NCBI GenBank assembly: GCA_023101725.1
Contig: JALJCO010010492.1
Location: forward strand, 277,501-341,500
DNA: 64,000 nucleotides
Reading direction: 5' to 3'
From: Atherinomorus stipes
Taxonomy: Eukaryota > Chordata > Actinopteri > Atheriniformes > Atherinidae
Every line of letters starts with the position of its first letter. The first letter of the stretch is position 1. Of the stretch, positions 1 through 10,180 are shown piece after piece. A model generated the notes under the pieces. The model was not told the origin of the DNA, did not search any database, and saw nothing but the letters and a program-made list of their open reading frames with translations. Position numbers and translations under genes: made by a program.

Positions 1-820
1 CATCCTGCAGTGATGCGATGTTTGCTCCACGTTTCCATGACGTCGCCTCCTCTCCTCACATGGATTTCTGGGAAGATGTCGGGACTCCAAACTGTTACAT
101 CTCCGCTACTCTCCACAGTCACAGTTTTCCTCTGGGACAGGCAGCCCCCGTCACTCCCTCTATTACCCCCTCACACACCCTCACACACACACATCATCTC
201 CTCCCGCCCCGCGGCGACATGCGCTCCACAATGGAGAACAGAGTGGTTTGGGAAATGATGGCCATTTATAACTGCCTGACGCCGTATCACACACACACAC
301 ACACACACACACTCTTGTGTGGAGAGTTTGGTAAAGAGGTGGAAACGGAGAGATGGGAGACAAAGAGAGAGCTGGATAATGTCACCAACACATTAACATG
401 AAAGCGCTCAGATAAACACTGAGCAAATATGTCACATCTAAGATGACTGAGGGAGATCTGAGGTGTGTGTGTGTGTGTGTGTGTGTAGAATATGTAAATA
501 GACACAATATAAATAGATTTACCTCCCCCTTTCTCTCTCTCTCAAAGTTGGGTTTGTGCACTGAATTAAAACTAAGATCCTGTGAAAACTTCATGTTTAA
601 TAAGGTCTCCATTTTTTTTTTTTTAGGATTAAACTCACCTTTGACTTTGTTTATCTTTGCATTCAGTTCTTCTTAATTTTCTGAAATGATTTCAGATGTT
701 TCTGATTTGTTTGAAGAATCATTTTCATTCAGCATGAAGCCATGAAGAGAAATAGACATTAACCGAATTAATCCAGTTCATAAATGTACCTAGAAAACTA
801 ACAGATTGCATTAAATCTTC
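1..820. other. Non-coding DNA with CA/GT microsatellites
   Basis: No coding signal is visible. The first 280 bases are fairly GC-rich and look single-copy. CA-repeat tracts occur at about 180-200 and 288-312, and a GT tract at about 463-486. A T-run lies at 612-624. The open frames here are produced by the dinucleotide runs and are not treated as genes. Confidence 0.7.
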
Positions 821-821
821 T

Positions 822-1062
822 CTAAATTCTCCAATCTGAGCTACACGAGGAGAGTGGAGACAAAAAACCTCCATCAGGACCAGAACCAGGAATGAGGTCT
901 ATCTCCCTGGACCAGTTGGGGGTGGAGAGGACAGGAAAGATGGTCCACCAGCAGCACTGTAACTGCTTACAGTGCTGGGATGATCTGAAGACGATCTGAA
1001 GGTAGAGAGGAGGTCTGCTTCCTGAAGCCAGACTGGGAGCCGGTTCCACAGAGAGGGGTCTT
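822..1062. repeat. Interspersed repeat, left part (split by Harbinger-like insertion)
   Basis: This stretch ends in GGTTCCACAGAGAGG and appears to continue at 1523-1610 with GGAGGTTCTGGTTCCCATC and CTTTTAGAG. I recall that combination as a widespread teleost repeat, possibly a LINE tail. The class is uncertain. The continuity across 1063-1520 is what shows that the intervening element is an insertion. Confidence 0.4.
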
Positions 1063-1522
1063 AAGCCCCGTTTCCACCCACGGGTCTGGGTTGGGTCGGG
1101 CCAGGCCCGATCGGGTGGGTTTTGGTACGGATGTATTAATTTCACGTTGCGTCCCCACAGCAACTGTCCTCTCACCCTGGAGGCGAAGTATTAACCGGAC
1201 AGCGCTGCTACATGATCGCGTGACATCATCCCCGTGCAACAACTTTTAACCAAAATGTCACACCAAAGGGGAACAAAGGAGTCACCTCTGGTTTGGTTTT
1301 ACGCTGGGTCACGCAGGAAGTGATGGATTTTTCAACAAATCAATGGATTGCTGTGTATTAGCTCCACCTCTTTGGTCCGGATCGGTTAGATCAGTATGCC
1401 TACTGAAGGGTACCGAAAAGGCCGGGTCGGATATAAGGGTACCCATCCCAGTTTTATCTGTGGAGACGCAAAAAAAATTTGGACTGACCCGATCCAGACC
1501 TGCTGGTGGAAACGGGGCTTTA
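1061..1522. mobile_element. Non-autonomous PIF/Harbinger-like element
   Basis: The ends are inverted copies of AGCCCCGTTTCCACC (left 1064-1078, right 1505-1519) and are flanked on both sides by TTA (1061-1063 and 1520-1522). A 3-bp TWA duplication is typical of PIF/Harbinger. The inverted similarity extends inward: GCGTCCCCACAG at about 1149 pairs with CTGTGGAGACGC at about 1459. At about 460 bp, with no transposase frame, it must have been moved in trans. The intact target duplication suggests a fairly recent insertion. Confidence 0.75.
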
Positions 1523-1654
1523 TACTGTAACTGGAGGTTCTGGTTCCCATCTTTCTTTTAGAGGGGGTTTTGACCATCAAGGTAAACACGTCTCTCAGGT
1601 GCAACACAAAGGAGTTAGACGGCCTGGCCACAAAAAAAGGTCCTCCACTCTAAT

Positions 1655-2015
1655 ATTTGGTTGGAGTGTGTTTGGCTTTGATTACGGCAGCATTCTCTGT
1701 GTCATTGTTTCCAGAAGCTTCTGCAATGTCAGCAGATTATTCCCATCCAGTGTTACATTAATGTTTTTAACAAGATCTTGATAATGATGGCAGAGTCTGA
1801 CCACTGCTGCATCACTTCATCTGCCTCTCTTCTTACCCTGATGCTTCATCACTCTGGAACAGGGTAAATCTGGACTCATCAGACCACATGACCTTCTTCC
1901 ATTGCTTCAGTGTCTTTCCACATGGTTGTTTAGAAAATGAGAAGAAACTCATTGTACCAGTTGGGGTTGAATAATTTGTTGCAGCTGAAAGATGCAGTAA
2001 TTATCCACGAGAAGG
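1655..2015 (-). pseudogene. Tc1-A transposase remnant
   Basis: Translating the minus strand over about 1841-1925 gives QWKKVMWSDESRFTLFQSD, the block around the second acidic catalytic residue of Tc1-type DDE transposases. The C-terminal coding region, around 1660-1790, follows after a large deletion. Family transposases are about 340 residues long. Here the N-terminal DNA-binding domain and the central catalytic core are largely absent, with stops and frame breaks. It cannot encode an active enzyme. Confidence 0.75.
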
Positions 2016-2159
2016 CTCCTACCCACACAATATTGCCAAAAGTATTTGCTCACCCATCCACATTATGGGAATCAGGTGTTCCAATCACTTTCATGGCTAC
2101 AAGTGTATAAAATGAAGCTCCTAGGCATGCAGACTGTTTTTACAAACATTTGTGAAAGA

Positions 2160-2978
2160 ATGGGTCGCTCTAGGCCACGTGAACTGACAGAGCGGGGTCA
2201 GCGGACATACTTTCTGCAGAGTCAATCACTACAGACCTCCAACCTTCATGTGGCCTTCAGATCAGCTCAAGAACAGTGTGCAGAGAACTTCATGGAATGG
2301 GTTTCCATGGCGATCAGCTGTATCCATCCATACATCACCAAGTGCAATGCAAAGCGTGGATGCAGTGGTGTAAAGCAGCCGCCACTGGACTCTAGAGCAG
2401 TGGCGGCGTTCTCTGGAAGGACGAATCGCACTCCTCCATCTGGCAATTTGATGGACGAGTCTGGGTTTGGCAGTTGCCAGGACAACGGTACTTGTCTGAC
2501 TGCATTGTGCAAAGTGTAAAGTTTGGTGGAGGGGGGGATTATGGTGTGGGAGTGTTCTTCAGGAGCTGGGCTTGGCCCCTTAGTTCCAGTGAAAGGAACT
2601 CTGAATGCTTCAGCATACCAAGACATTCTGGACAATTCCATGCTCCCAACTTTGTGGGACCAGTTTGGAGCTGGCCCCTTCCTCTTCCAACATGACTGTG
2701 CACCACAAAGCAGGTCCATAAAGACCTGGATGCAGAGTCTGGTGTGGAGGAACTGGACTGACCTGCACAGAGTCCTGACCTCAACCCCATAGAACACCTT
2801 TGGGATGAATCAGAGCGGAGACTGAGAGCCAGGCCTTCTGGTCCAACATCAGTGTGACCTCACAAATGAGCTTCTGGAAGAAGGTCAAAGATTCCCAGAA
2901 ACACTCCTAAACCTTGTGGACAACCTTCCCAGAAGATGAAGATGTTCTAGCTGCAAAGGAGGACCAACGTCATACTGA
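2160..2978 (+). pseudogene. Tc1-B transposase pseudogene
   Basis: The start ATG is at 2160 (MGRSR) and a terminal stop is near 2976. The frame jumps from the first codons to the TERGQRT region, so nearly the whole paired-like DNA-binding domain is deleted. Recognisable downstream blocks are SVKFGGGG followed by [15 protein letters not shown] and [10 protein letters not shown], the last only by changing frame. The readable part is split between frames at 2046-2519 and 2523-2792. Frameshifts and deletions show that it is dead. It is a relic of cut-and-paste DNA transposition. Confidence 0.8.
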
Positions 2979-3022
2979 ACCCTATGGATCAGGAATGGAT
3001 GTTACTGAAGCTCATATGTGAG

Positions 3023-4300
3023 CAGACCCGGCTGCAGAAACAAATTAGAGGGGGGGGCATTCAATGTTTTTTGGGGGGGCATACTTTTTCAACCTTCATT
3101 TTACCCCAACAGTGGCTCTGTGGCCACTCCCGCACTACTGAAGAATACTTCTCTCTCACTTAAAAGGGGCAGTTTATCATATATAAAAACAAACTACAGT
3201 AGTGCTGTGTCCTTCAATTCCGACAAAACAAGAGCGGCTGCCTCACTGTGTGCAGACAATTGCTCACAACACTAACAGAGAGACAGTTGCTCACAAATCA
3301 TTTAACCAGATTTACTTTTCAAAAAGAAAAGAAAAATAAATATCACCCAAATAGAAAAAGAAACAAATGTGCTCACTGATAAGTTTTTAAATTGTCTATA
3401 TTATTTTAACGCTTCTTCTGAACCTGCTGTAATGCTTCTAATATTTCATGTAAAACACTGAATTTTCCTGTACATGAAATGTGAGATACAAATATAATGG
3501 GTTTTACTTGCTTGAGTCCGACCTCTGCAGAGAAGACCCATTAAAATACTGGAATTCAAGGACAAGTTTATCCTGATACACAAGCCTAGAGATTGCTACC
3601 ATAGCCTACATAATCCAGCTTCTTCTCTGGAATAGAGAACTGCATTATTATACATTTTCACTAGTACATTGTTTATGATTTTCATAATTAAATCAATATG
3701 TGGACATTAGGCTACATATTTGTATATCTGCATATTATGTTTTCTCTGTAAATAGATCATAGTGAGCAACTGTCTGTCTGTTAATGTTGGCAGGAATAAT
3801 TTTATCAGAAACATAAGCACTGATGTCAGATTGAACATTGAGGTAAACATGGGGGACGTAGCGACAGCAGCTCGGATTAGACATCCGCGGGCCTTCGGCG
3901 GGTCTCTCCGCGGCCAGCCGCGCTAATGTTGGGCATGGTTCAGCCCCCTCATACCCCCCCTCAACCACTGCTTCTCCCGGTGAAGAAAATAGGAGGGAAG
4001 AAGACACACTCACTTGTACTTTCATGGGAATAAGTTTTTATACGTTTAATACCGGCGGTGATAAGCGGTAAGTTACCGCTCCGGCAAGAGCTGACCATTG
4101 TCGTCTGATGACCCCCCCCCCCCCCCCTCTAATCTGTAATTGGCTAACATGTTGCCTTTTGTTCGTTGGTCTATGTCATGATTGAATCGCAGGTTTGGCA
4201 AACAAGATGCATAAAATAACAGCATTAGTCCAGGGCGGGCACAGCTGACTTCCAGGGGGGGCACGGCCCGTCAATGCCCGCCCATGCCGCCGGGATTGAG
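3023..4300. mobile_element. Unclassified 1.28-kb insertion inside Tc1-B
   Basis: Tc1-B sequence stops at about 3022 and resumes at about 4301, so this block is an insertion. TGAG lies at both junctions (3019-3022 and 4297-4300), a possible 4-bp target duplication or the core of a degraded 8-bp one. The left end has CCCGGCTGCAGAAAC and the right end GCCGCCGGG. A subterminal inverted pair (AAATTAGAGGGGGGG near 3041, CCCCCCCTCTAATCT near 4122) brackets the interior. A 96-residue minus frame (3735-4025) is open but unrecognised. A hAT-like non-autonomous element is possible but not proven. Confidence 0.55.
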
Positions 4301-4396
4301 TCAAGGCAGGTGAGACGATACTTTTGGCAATTGGCTACAGAGTGTTTGCTTAGTTAAATCCAGGTGGCGACTTTTTTTGTTTGGCCAGGCAGTGTA

Positions 4397-4917
4397 TATC
4401 ATCTATTTCTGTTTTTCCACTGCAAGTGAAACAAAATTAAAGAGATAAATAATTCTAAACAACTAATAGTAGCACACAAAGGAAGCAGTACAAAAACACC
4501 AACACCACCAACAACAACAACAACAAAAACCCCCGATAAAAACAAAACAAAATAAAACAAATATCAGACCCATACCTTATGTCAAGTATTGCACTTGTTC
4601 CTCTGCTAACGACTTTGGTATGAAGGTTCTCCTGGTTCTTTTTACCTGAACCTCCTTCCAGAGGGAGACAGTTTGAACAGGTGGGTCAGGGTCCGGGATG
4701 CCATTGGTCCATGCAGATGTCCCCCACCCTAATGAGGCCGTGTGATCCTGAAGGGAGACCAGAGGGCAGCTTATGTTCTCTGCAGATGAACCTCTGGAGC
4801 TGCTGGACTCATGGAGAAGCAGGAAGTGATGTAACAGCTCGGGTCAGCAGCATCTGGTCTCCAACTTTTTCCTCTCAGGAGGTGAAGATGCTGCAGGACC
4901 AAAGCAGAGATGATCCA
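4397..4917. other. Unclassified DNA with an AAC-rich stretch
   Basis: A loose ACC/AAC simple repeat lies at about 4496-4530. From 4620 onward there is GC-richer sequence with a 113-residue plus frame that I do not recognise. No splice-site pattern or homology supports a gene. Confidence 0.5.
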
Positions 4918-5223
4918 CACTGCAAAAAGGCAAATCTTACCGAGTATATGTTTCTCAATATCTCAGTTTTTGCTTGTTTTACTTATTTTAAGAGCAGCCA
5001 AGATATATTTTTTTGCTTGTAATAAGCAAAAAAATTCTGCCGATAGAACAAGAAAAATGTTCTTGATGAGATTTCTTGAAATATGATGCATTGCTCTAAA
5101 ACAAGATCCTTTATCTCACTGAAATGTTTCTCTTTTGGTAATTTTGTCATATTTTGTGTGTGATGAGATATTTTGACAAGAAATTAGAAAAATATACTTG
5201 GTAAGATTTGAGTTTTTACGGTG
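4918..5223. repeat. CACTGCAAAAA palindromic element, copy 1
   Basis: It begins CACTGCAAAAAG and ends with the inverted form TTTTTACGGTG. It carries the family marks GCTTGTAATAAGC, ATCTCACTGAAATG and GATGAGATATTTTGAC. The left arm is shortened and the right arm is complete. The same family recurs at about 8131, 29146, 50698 and 63814. Confidence 0.75.
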
Positions 5224-5910
5224 GAGGACAGGTCTTCATCCTCATCCTCATCCAGGATCCTGAAGTCTTGACCATCTCATGGTCCCCACTGTTGTACAGC
5301 ATGACTGTTCAATCATTATAAAATGTAAATCAGCTTGATGCAAATAAAGCCGAATTAAATCAAACTGAACTCGCTTTTTAATATTACAGCACATGTGCAG
5401 CAACCAGGACACGGAGCAGCAGACTGAGTGACATCCAGCTCTCTTAATACATCCACAGTGGGTCCCCATTTTCCACTGATCTGCAGATGGTGGCATTGCA
5501 TCAAAATATGCAGAAATGTCGGATTTAATAGAGAGAGAAAAAGAAAGAGAAAGAAAGGCTTTGGTTGTTTGTTAGAACTCCACAGGGGACCTGAAAGAAA
5601 TGAAAAGTTGGGGCAGAAGCGACTTCTTTCCTCCACATTCTGTTTACGTCGAGCAGTAATCCTGGAAGTGGGAACCTTCCAGCCTTATGTTTGAGTTTAA
5701 GTTTTTTCAGCTCCACTTCTGCAGATCCAGCTGCGTGTCTGCCTTCATGTTTGACCATGCATTTATTAGAAGGAATTTTTGTTTCTGGGCAACAACAACC
5801 ACTGAATAAATGAGGTGAGATAATTTAGTATGTCAGTTCAATAACATCATGTTTGACTCTGCATGATCAGCCAGTGAACTCTATTGTAAAAGCTGAACTG
5901 CTTCTATAAT
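5224..5910. other. Unclassified non-coding DNA
   Basis: A short GA-rich stretch lies at about 5531-5556. Nothing else is recognised. The open frames of 77-93 residues on both strands overlap each other and show no family motifs. Confidence 0.5.
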
Positions 5911-6339
5911 TAGGGATATTCAACTGTCTTTTTTTTTTTTTTTTACTGATATCTGATATACCGATATTGTCCAACTCTTAATTTCCGATATCAACCAAAA
6001 CCAATCTATGCAGACAACTGTGAGGTTTTACAGTATCTCTCAGATTCTGAGAGATAAAACTATCCCAAAATATCCTTAACTCAGCCAGAGGAGTTCATTT
6101 TGGACATCTGGCCACCAGATATCAGATACTAGCAGGTATTAGCCAACATGTGGCTAATTACAATGATTCTGACTACTTGGTAACTTGACCAACAACTTAA
6201 AACCAGACATTTTATCAGCAGCTTCAAAGCAAGTCAGTCTGTAGCAGCAGCAGCTGCACTGTAGTCACATGACTCTGAAAGGAATGCTGGGAAATGAAGT
6301 TCTTCCAGGATAACAGAGACTCTTCTACATGCTGGACTG

Positions 6340-7412
6340 CACCGTAAAAATTACAATCCCTTAATCAAGATGCCATTATGCCTTTTACATTATGACTGTA
6401 ATTTTTACGGTAATAAACTGGCAACCATAGCTGCCAGTTTTTCACAGTAAAAATTACAGTAAAAAGGTGTCAACTACAGCTGCCAGTTTACGGTATTTAA
6501 CTGTGTTTTTTGAAGTGAACTACCATAAATAAATAATAATAATTTAAATAATCATGTTCATATATACCATGAATAAATGATGATAATTAAAATAGTAATT
6601 TTTACGGTGAAAAACTGTCAGCTGCGGTTGCCAGTTTTTTACTGGAAAATTTACAGTAAAAAAGGTGCCAACTACAGCTGCCAGTTTACAGTATTTAGCG
6701 GTTATTTTTGCAGTGAACTACCGTGATTAAATCGCGGTCGCGTACTGCTGAAGTAAAGGTTACCAAAGTTGCATACTATAATAATTCGTACGTTGCTACC
6801 GTAATTTAGAGGGTGATAAGCTGTCAGTTTTTCACTGTAAATTTTACAAACTTTTTTTGTAAAAACATTAGTATTTTTTAAACAGTTTTAACTGTTATTA
6901 TTGCAAAAAAATGCCGTTAATAAATAACAGTTATGTTCTGCAAAATTTATGGTTGCCAAAATAGCATACCGTTATATCCTCTAATAATAATAATGGATTA
7001 GATTTATATTGCGCTTTTCAAGGCACTCACAGTAGGTTCATTATTCTTTCACTTCTCATTCATACTTGGTGATGGTTAGCTATGTATGTAGCCACAGCTG
7101 CCCTGGGGTAGACTGACGGAAGCGTGGCAGCCATTTCGCACCTACGGCCCCTCCGACCACCACTGGAACCATTCACATGCATTCATACACCAATGGTGCC
7201 CCCACTGGAGGCAAGGAGGGTTAAGTGTCTTGCCCAAGGACACAACAACATATGGCTGGGGGATCGGGATTCGAACCACCGATCCTTCAATCATTGGCCG
7301 ACCTGCTCTATGACCTGAGCCACTGCCGCCCTACAGCCGCTCTACATTCTCATTGTAAGTTTTACAGTGAAAAAATGGCAACCATAGTTGCCAGTTTTTT
7401 ACCGTAAATTAT
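6340..7412. repeat. ACGGTAAA / TTTACAGT palindromic repeat cluster
   Basis: Inverted and direct copies of short segments such as GTAATTTTTACGGT and CTGCCAGTTTTTCAC recur across 6340-6980 and resume at 7355-7412. Short self-complementary units built on CAGT/ACTG and CCGTAA suggest repeated growth of a palindromic MITE. The cluster is interrupted by the SINE at 6981-7340. Confidence 0.6.
6981..7340 (-). mobile_element. tRNA-derived SINE, minus strand
   Basis: Read on the minus strand it starts with a tRNA-like head. TGGCTCAGGTCA resembles the Pol III A box (about 7309-7322), and GGTTCGAATCC is a perfect B box (7267-7277). The body contains GTCCTTGGGCAAGACACTT. The tail is the TTATTATTATTA run complementary to 6983-6994. 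A/B-box spacing and the repetitive tail are typical of a tRNA-derived SINE mobilised by a partner LINE. It is not a functional tRNA gene because the cloverleaf continues into an unrelated body. Confidence 0.8.
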
Positions 7413-7554
7413 ACTTTTTTTTTTTTTTTTTGGTGATTATGGCAAAAGATCCCCTGAGATTTTGAACAAAAAAAAACTCAGTCCGAAAAATAGATACAGA
7501 TATTTTCAGATGTCACAATTCAATGCCAACAATTGGCCGATACATTGGGAAAGG

Positions 7555-7885
7555 CAACTCCAAAAATAAGTAAAGACAGAATTAAACCAAAATATTTTTG
7601 CCTGTAATGAGAAAGAAAAATCTGCAATGGAAGAAGTGAAAATTCACTACAAGATTTCTTAAAATAAGACAGTATATTTCAGCATTAAAAGATCTTGAAA
7701 TTAGCTGGAAAAACTCATTCTTGGATATATTTTACTAGTATTGTGAGTTTTTTTTTTTTTTTTTTGCCTCAACCAAGATTTAACTCAAAACAAGATTTTT
7801 TAAAGACTTTTTCAGTTAAAAGATATTTAAGATCCATCATCTCGAAACGTCTCTACATCTCATTGAAACGTTTCTCTTGAGAGAT
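7555..7885. repeat. Diverged palindromic AT-rich element
   Basis: Segments around AAGATTTCTT, TTGAAATTAGCTGG and TCTCATTGAAACGTTTCTC resemble a decayed relative of the CACTGCAAAAA family or a similar palindromic MITE. A T-run lies at about 7748-7766. Boundaries are uncertain. Confidence 0.35.
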
Positions 7886-8115
7886 GACTCTAAAAGGAAT
7901 GCTGGGATATGAAGTTCTTCCAGAATAATAATGTTAGACCAAAGCTAATAAACAGGATTTACTAACAAAATCTTGCGCTATCTCAGTCTTCCATTTCTAA
8001 AGATTATGTGCAAGATTTCATTTGTAGAAATATCAGCATGAAAAGGAATGATTCCGTTTTTTCCAATATCACATTTTAAGGCTAATATCGGCCGATAATA
8101 TTGGACATTTCTACC
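7886..8115. repeat. GATATCGG-type hAT-like MITE fragment (right half)
   Basis: AAAGGAATGCTGGGATATGA at 7891-7910 and GGCTAATATCGGCCGATAAT at about 8081-8100 match the inner and right-end segments of the copies at 5911 and 42105. The left half is missing. Confidence 0.6.
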
Positions 8116-8130
8116 TAAAATCTGTTTAAA

Positions 8131-8436
8131 CACTGCAAAAACTCAAATCTTATCAAGCATATTTTTCTAATTTCTCATCAAAGTATCTCATCACACTCAA
8201 AATAAGACACAATTACTGAAAGAGAAACATTTCAGCCAGATATAAGATCTTGTTTTAAGGCAATGCATCTTATTTCAAGAAATCTTATCAAGAAAATTTA
8301 GCTTGTTCCATTGGCAGAATTTTTTTGCTCATTACAAGCAAAAAAAAAAAAGTTTTGTTTTTAAGAACTTATTTTAAAAGTGGCCAAGATTTATTTATTT
8401 TTTGCTAGTAATAAGCAAAACAATGTTATCTGCCAA
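8131..8436. repeat. CACTGCAAAAA palindromic element, copy 2 (truncated)
   Basis: It begins CACTGCAAAAACTCAAATC and runs through the hairpin centre (GCTCATTACAAGC, then GCTAGTAATAAGC). It stops abruptly where the inverted-repeat element at 8437 begins, so it appears truncated by that insertion. Confidence 0.75.
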
Positions 8437-9090
8437 CCTTCATGTAATGGAGTTCACTGACAACTGAACCAAAAAGGTCCATAACAGTCCACAAAAACCT
8501 GTCAATATTCCTCCATACTGCTCGTCCAATGTAATCCAAGTGTCCTGAGTGGGTAGCATCCATAATTTACTCGAAACAACATCTTTTTTTTCTTCTTTTT
8601 ATAAAAAAAAAAAAAAAGAAGAAAGAAGAAAAAAAAAAGAGAACAAAGAAAGAAAAAAAAGAGAGACAGAAAAAAGAGCTAAGAAAAAAGAAGAAAAAAA
8701 GAAATAACATCATTTACTATATTTTTACAGCTTAAACAGTACGACATGTACAAAGCTCGCCCATACAAGTTCACGACACTACGGAAGCCTCGGCATACGA
8801 CATTGCGCGTTCTCTTTTTCTTTCTTTGTTTTGAATCAAAGATTGTCCACAGCACAGTCACTCTTAGCAAACAGAGAATTTCTTCTTCTACACTTGCATT
8901 ATTGGCAGAGTAGGCGCTGAACGCAGCGGCTTCCGTAGTGTCGTGGCAGCTACATGTTTTACTGTTTAAGCTATGAAAATATGCTAAATGATATCGTATA
9001 TGGATATGGAAGAATATTGACAAGTTTTTGTGGACTTTTATGGACCTTTTTGGTTCAGTCGCCGGTAAACTCCATTATATGAAAGTTGGG
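8437..9090. repeat. Long inverted-repeat (foldback) element
   Basis: About 80 bases at 8437-8514 (ATGTAATGGAGTTCACTGAC onward) reappear inverted at 9003-9085 (ending GGTAAACTCCATTATATGAA). Inner arms also pair: CACGACACTACGGAAGCC at about 8772 with GGCTTCCGTAGTGTCGTG at about 8928. The left arm carries an A/G-rich run (about 8601-8708). This is a foldback MITE with arms of about 300 bases. Confidence 0.75.
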
Positions 9091-9149
9091 GGGAGTAAAA
9101 CCTGTCTGATCTCCGGCTGCATTTGAGATATTAAAAAAGTGCTCCAGAG

Positions 9150-9218
9150 TCTTGCTCACCATGAGGGTAAGTAGAAGATGAAGAACCATCATTCTGTGGG
9201 TGAACTATTCCTTTAATT
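9150..9218. repeat. TTAA-terminus MITE end fragment
   Basis: GGGTGAACTATTCCTTTAA (9199-9217) resembles a widespread fish element terminus that targets TTAA. The partner end is not identified; it may belong to the foldback element just upstream. Confidence 0.35.
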
Positions 9219-9229
9219 GAACTGGGACA

Positions 9230-9640
9230 CAGACAAAGTCTCTGATCATTTATTCAGGAACTTTTTGGCTGATTCACAAACATCTCAAAGTGAAACATGT
9301 GGTTGCCTCTCGCTGCCGCTCCAGATCTGAGCGGGTGGAAAAGTGGATTTTGATGTGAGACAGAGGTGACTGCAGACGGCAAAGATCCAGTGCCTTTATG
9401 CTAATTCGGCTGGCTGTGGGTGACATGGATACGGGCGCTGCAGAGTGCATACGTCTGTACATCTGCGAGCGTCTGAGGGCGAGGCCTCGGCCGTCGCTCT
9501 GCTGGATGGGCTGTCACTTCCTTAATTGCCTGAGCGCGACCTCGCCCTGCTCTGCTCAACTGGTTAATTACTGTGTCTTTCCAGCACGAGAATGAAACGA
9601 ATTCCACTCCAGTCAAGCTTCACTGGCATGAAAAGTGAGG
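9230..9640. promoter_or_regulatory. Candidate conserved non-coding block
   Basis: Apparently single-copy, GC-richer DNA between repeats, with homeodomain-type cores in CTTAATTGCCTGAG and GGTTAATTACTG. Overlapping frames on both strands lack protein motifs. Composition resembles vertebrate non-coding conserved elements, but conservation cannot be judged from one sequence. Confidence 0.3.
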
Positions 9641-9859
9641 TTACTGACTTTGTCATCACAGTGCAGACGGTTCGTCCTTCCAGCTGTATTTCACACCTGA
9701 GTTTCACTCCGACAGGAGACAGTTGGAAACTCATAATCTGGAGCTCCTAATATCTCAGAGGTATCAGACATCTACATGTGCAGCAAGATTTATCTCCATT
9801 TCAGTCCCAAATATTTAAAACACAAGTTCCAGATGCAAAGCGAGTATTTCTAATGAGAG

Positions 9860-10180
9860 CTTAGAAACAACAAAAGCAAAAAACAAGAAAAAGAATGAAT
9901 TGAATCCTGATTGAAGTCATGCAAATGTAATGCTAATATGATGCTAATGAGCCGCGGGGAGGGAGGGAGGGAGGGAGGGGGGGAGTCAGGTAGGAGGTAA
10001 AGTTTGGTTAGAGAGCGAGCTGGCGAGACAGCAGGCAAATGGGCAACGCTTGGGTGAGCAGTGAGCGGGCTCGCCATGATGCCTCCATGAGGAAAGGACC
10101 ATTAACAGCCGGAGACAGAGCCATCCGGGGGGGGAGGCCCTGTGGGCTAACCAGCGCTGATTAGGTCCTAAATGATATTT
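9860..10180. promoter_or_regulatory. Unique block with phased POU-octamer-like sites
   Basis: ATGCAAAT at 9919-9926 is a canonical POU octamer. ATGCTAAT follows at 9930-9937 and 9941-9948, so the three sites are 11 bp apart, about one helical turn. A GGGA-repeat tract (about 9957-9984) follows. The surrounding sequence is not recognisably repetitive. Confidence 0.35.

Larger units (their letters stand above)
2031..4330 (+). mobile_element. Tc1-B: Tc1-like transposon nested in Tc1-A
   Basis: It starts after TA (2031-2032) with TTGCCAAAAGTATTTGCTC and ends with the inverted match ATACTTTTGGCAA (4318-4330). The flanking Tc1-A sequence resumes directly at 4331, so the nesting order is unambiguous. 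The right target TA has decayed. The element is interrupted at 3023-4300 by another insertion. Without that insert it would be about 1.0 kb, shorter than the roughly 1.6 kb of full-length relatives because the N-terminal coding part is deleted. Confidence 0.85.
1612..4396 (-). mobile_element. Tc1-A: internally deleted Tc1-like transposon (outermost of a three-level nest)
   Basis: The left terminus has GGCCTGGCCACAAAAAAAGG (1621-1640). The right terminus (about 4346-4395) has the inverted match GCGACTTTTTTTGTTTGGCC and ends in CAGTGTA. Coding remains lie on the minus strand. Relative to the family, the transposase start is joined straight to the EQWKKVMWSDES region, and the centre is missing between DEVM and SGQTLPS. 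The copy is therefore a deletion derivative. It is interrupted at 2031-4330 by Tc1-B. Confidence 0.8.
5911..7545. mobile_element. GATATCGG-type hAT-like MITE, copy 1 (split)
   Basis: It begins TAGGGATATTCAACTG, followed by repeated GATATC/CCGATATTG motifs. The distinctive inner segment TGAAAGGAATGCTGGGAAATG lies at about 6276-6296. The copy is broken at about 6340 by the ACGGTAAA repeat. Its right end, with AATGCCAACAATTGGCCG, resumes at about 7455-7545. Further copies or fragments lie at 7888-8115, 42105-42685 and 53037-53275. The superfamily is inferred from the TAGGGAT terminus. Confidence 0.6.

Noticed and set aside
7260..7335. Possible tRNA gene on the minus strand (A and B boxes)
   Set aside because: The tRNA-like head continues into a SINE body with a simple-repeat tail. 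The head at 47140-47200 is likewise SINE-derived.
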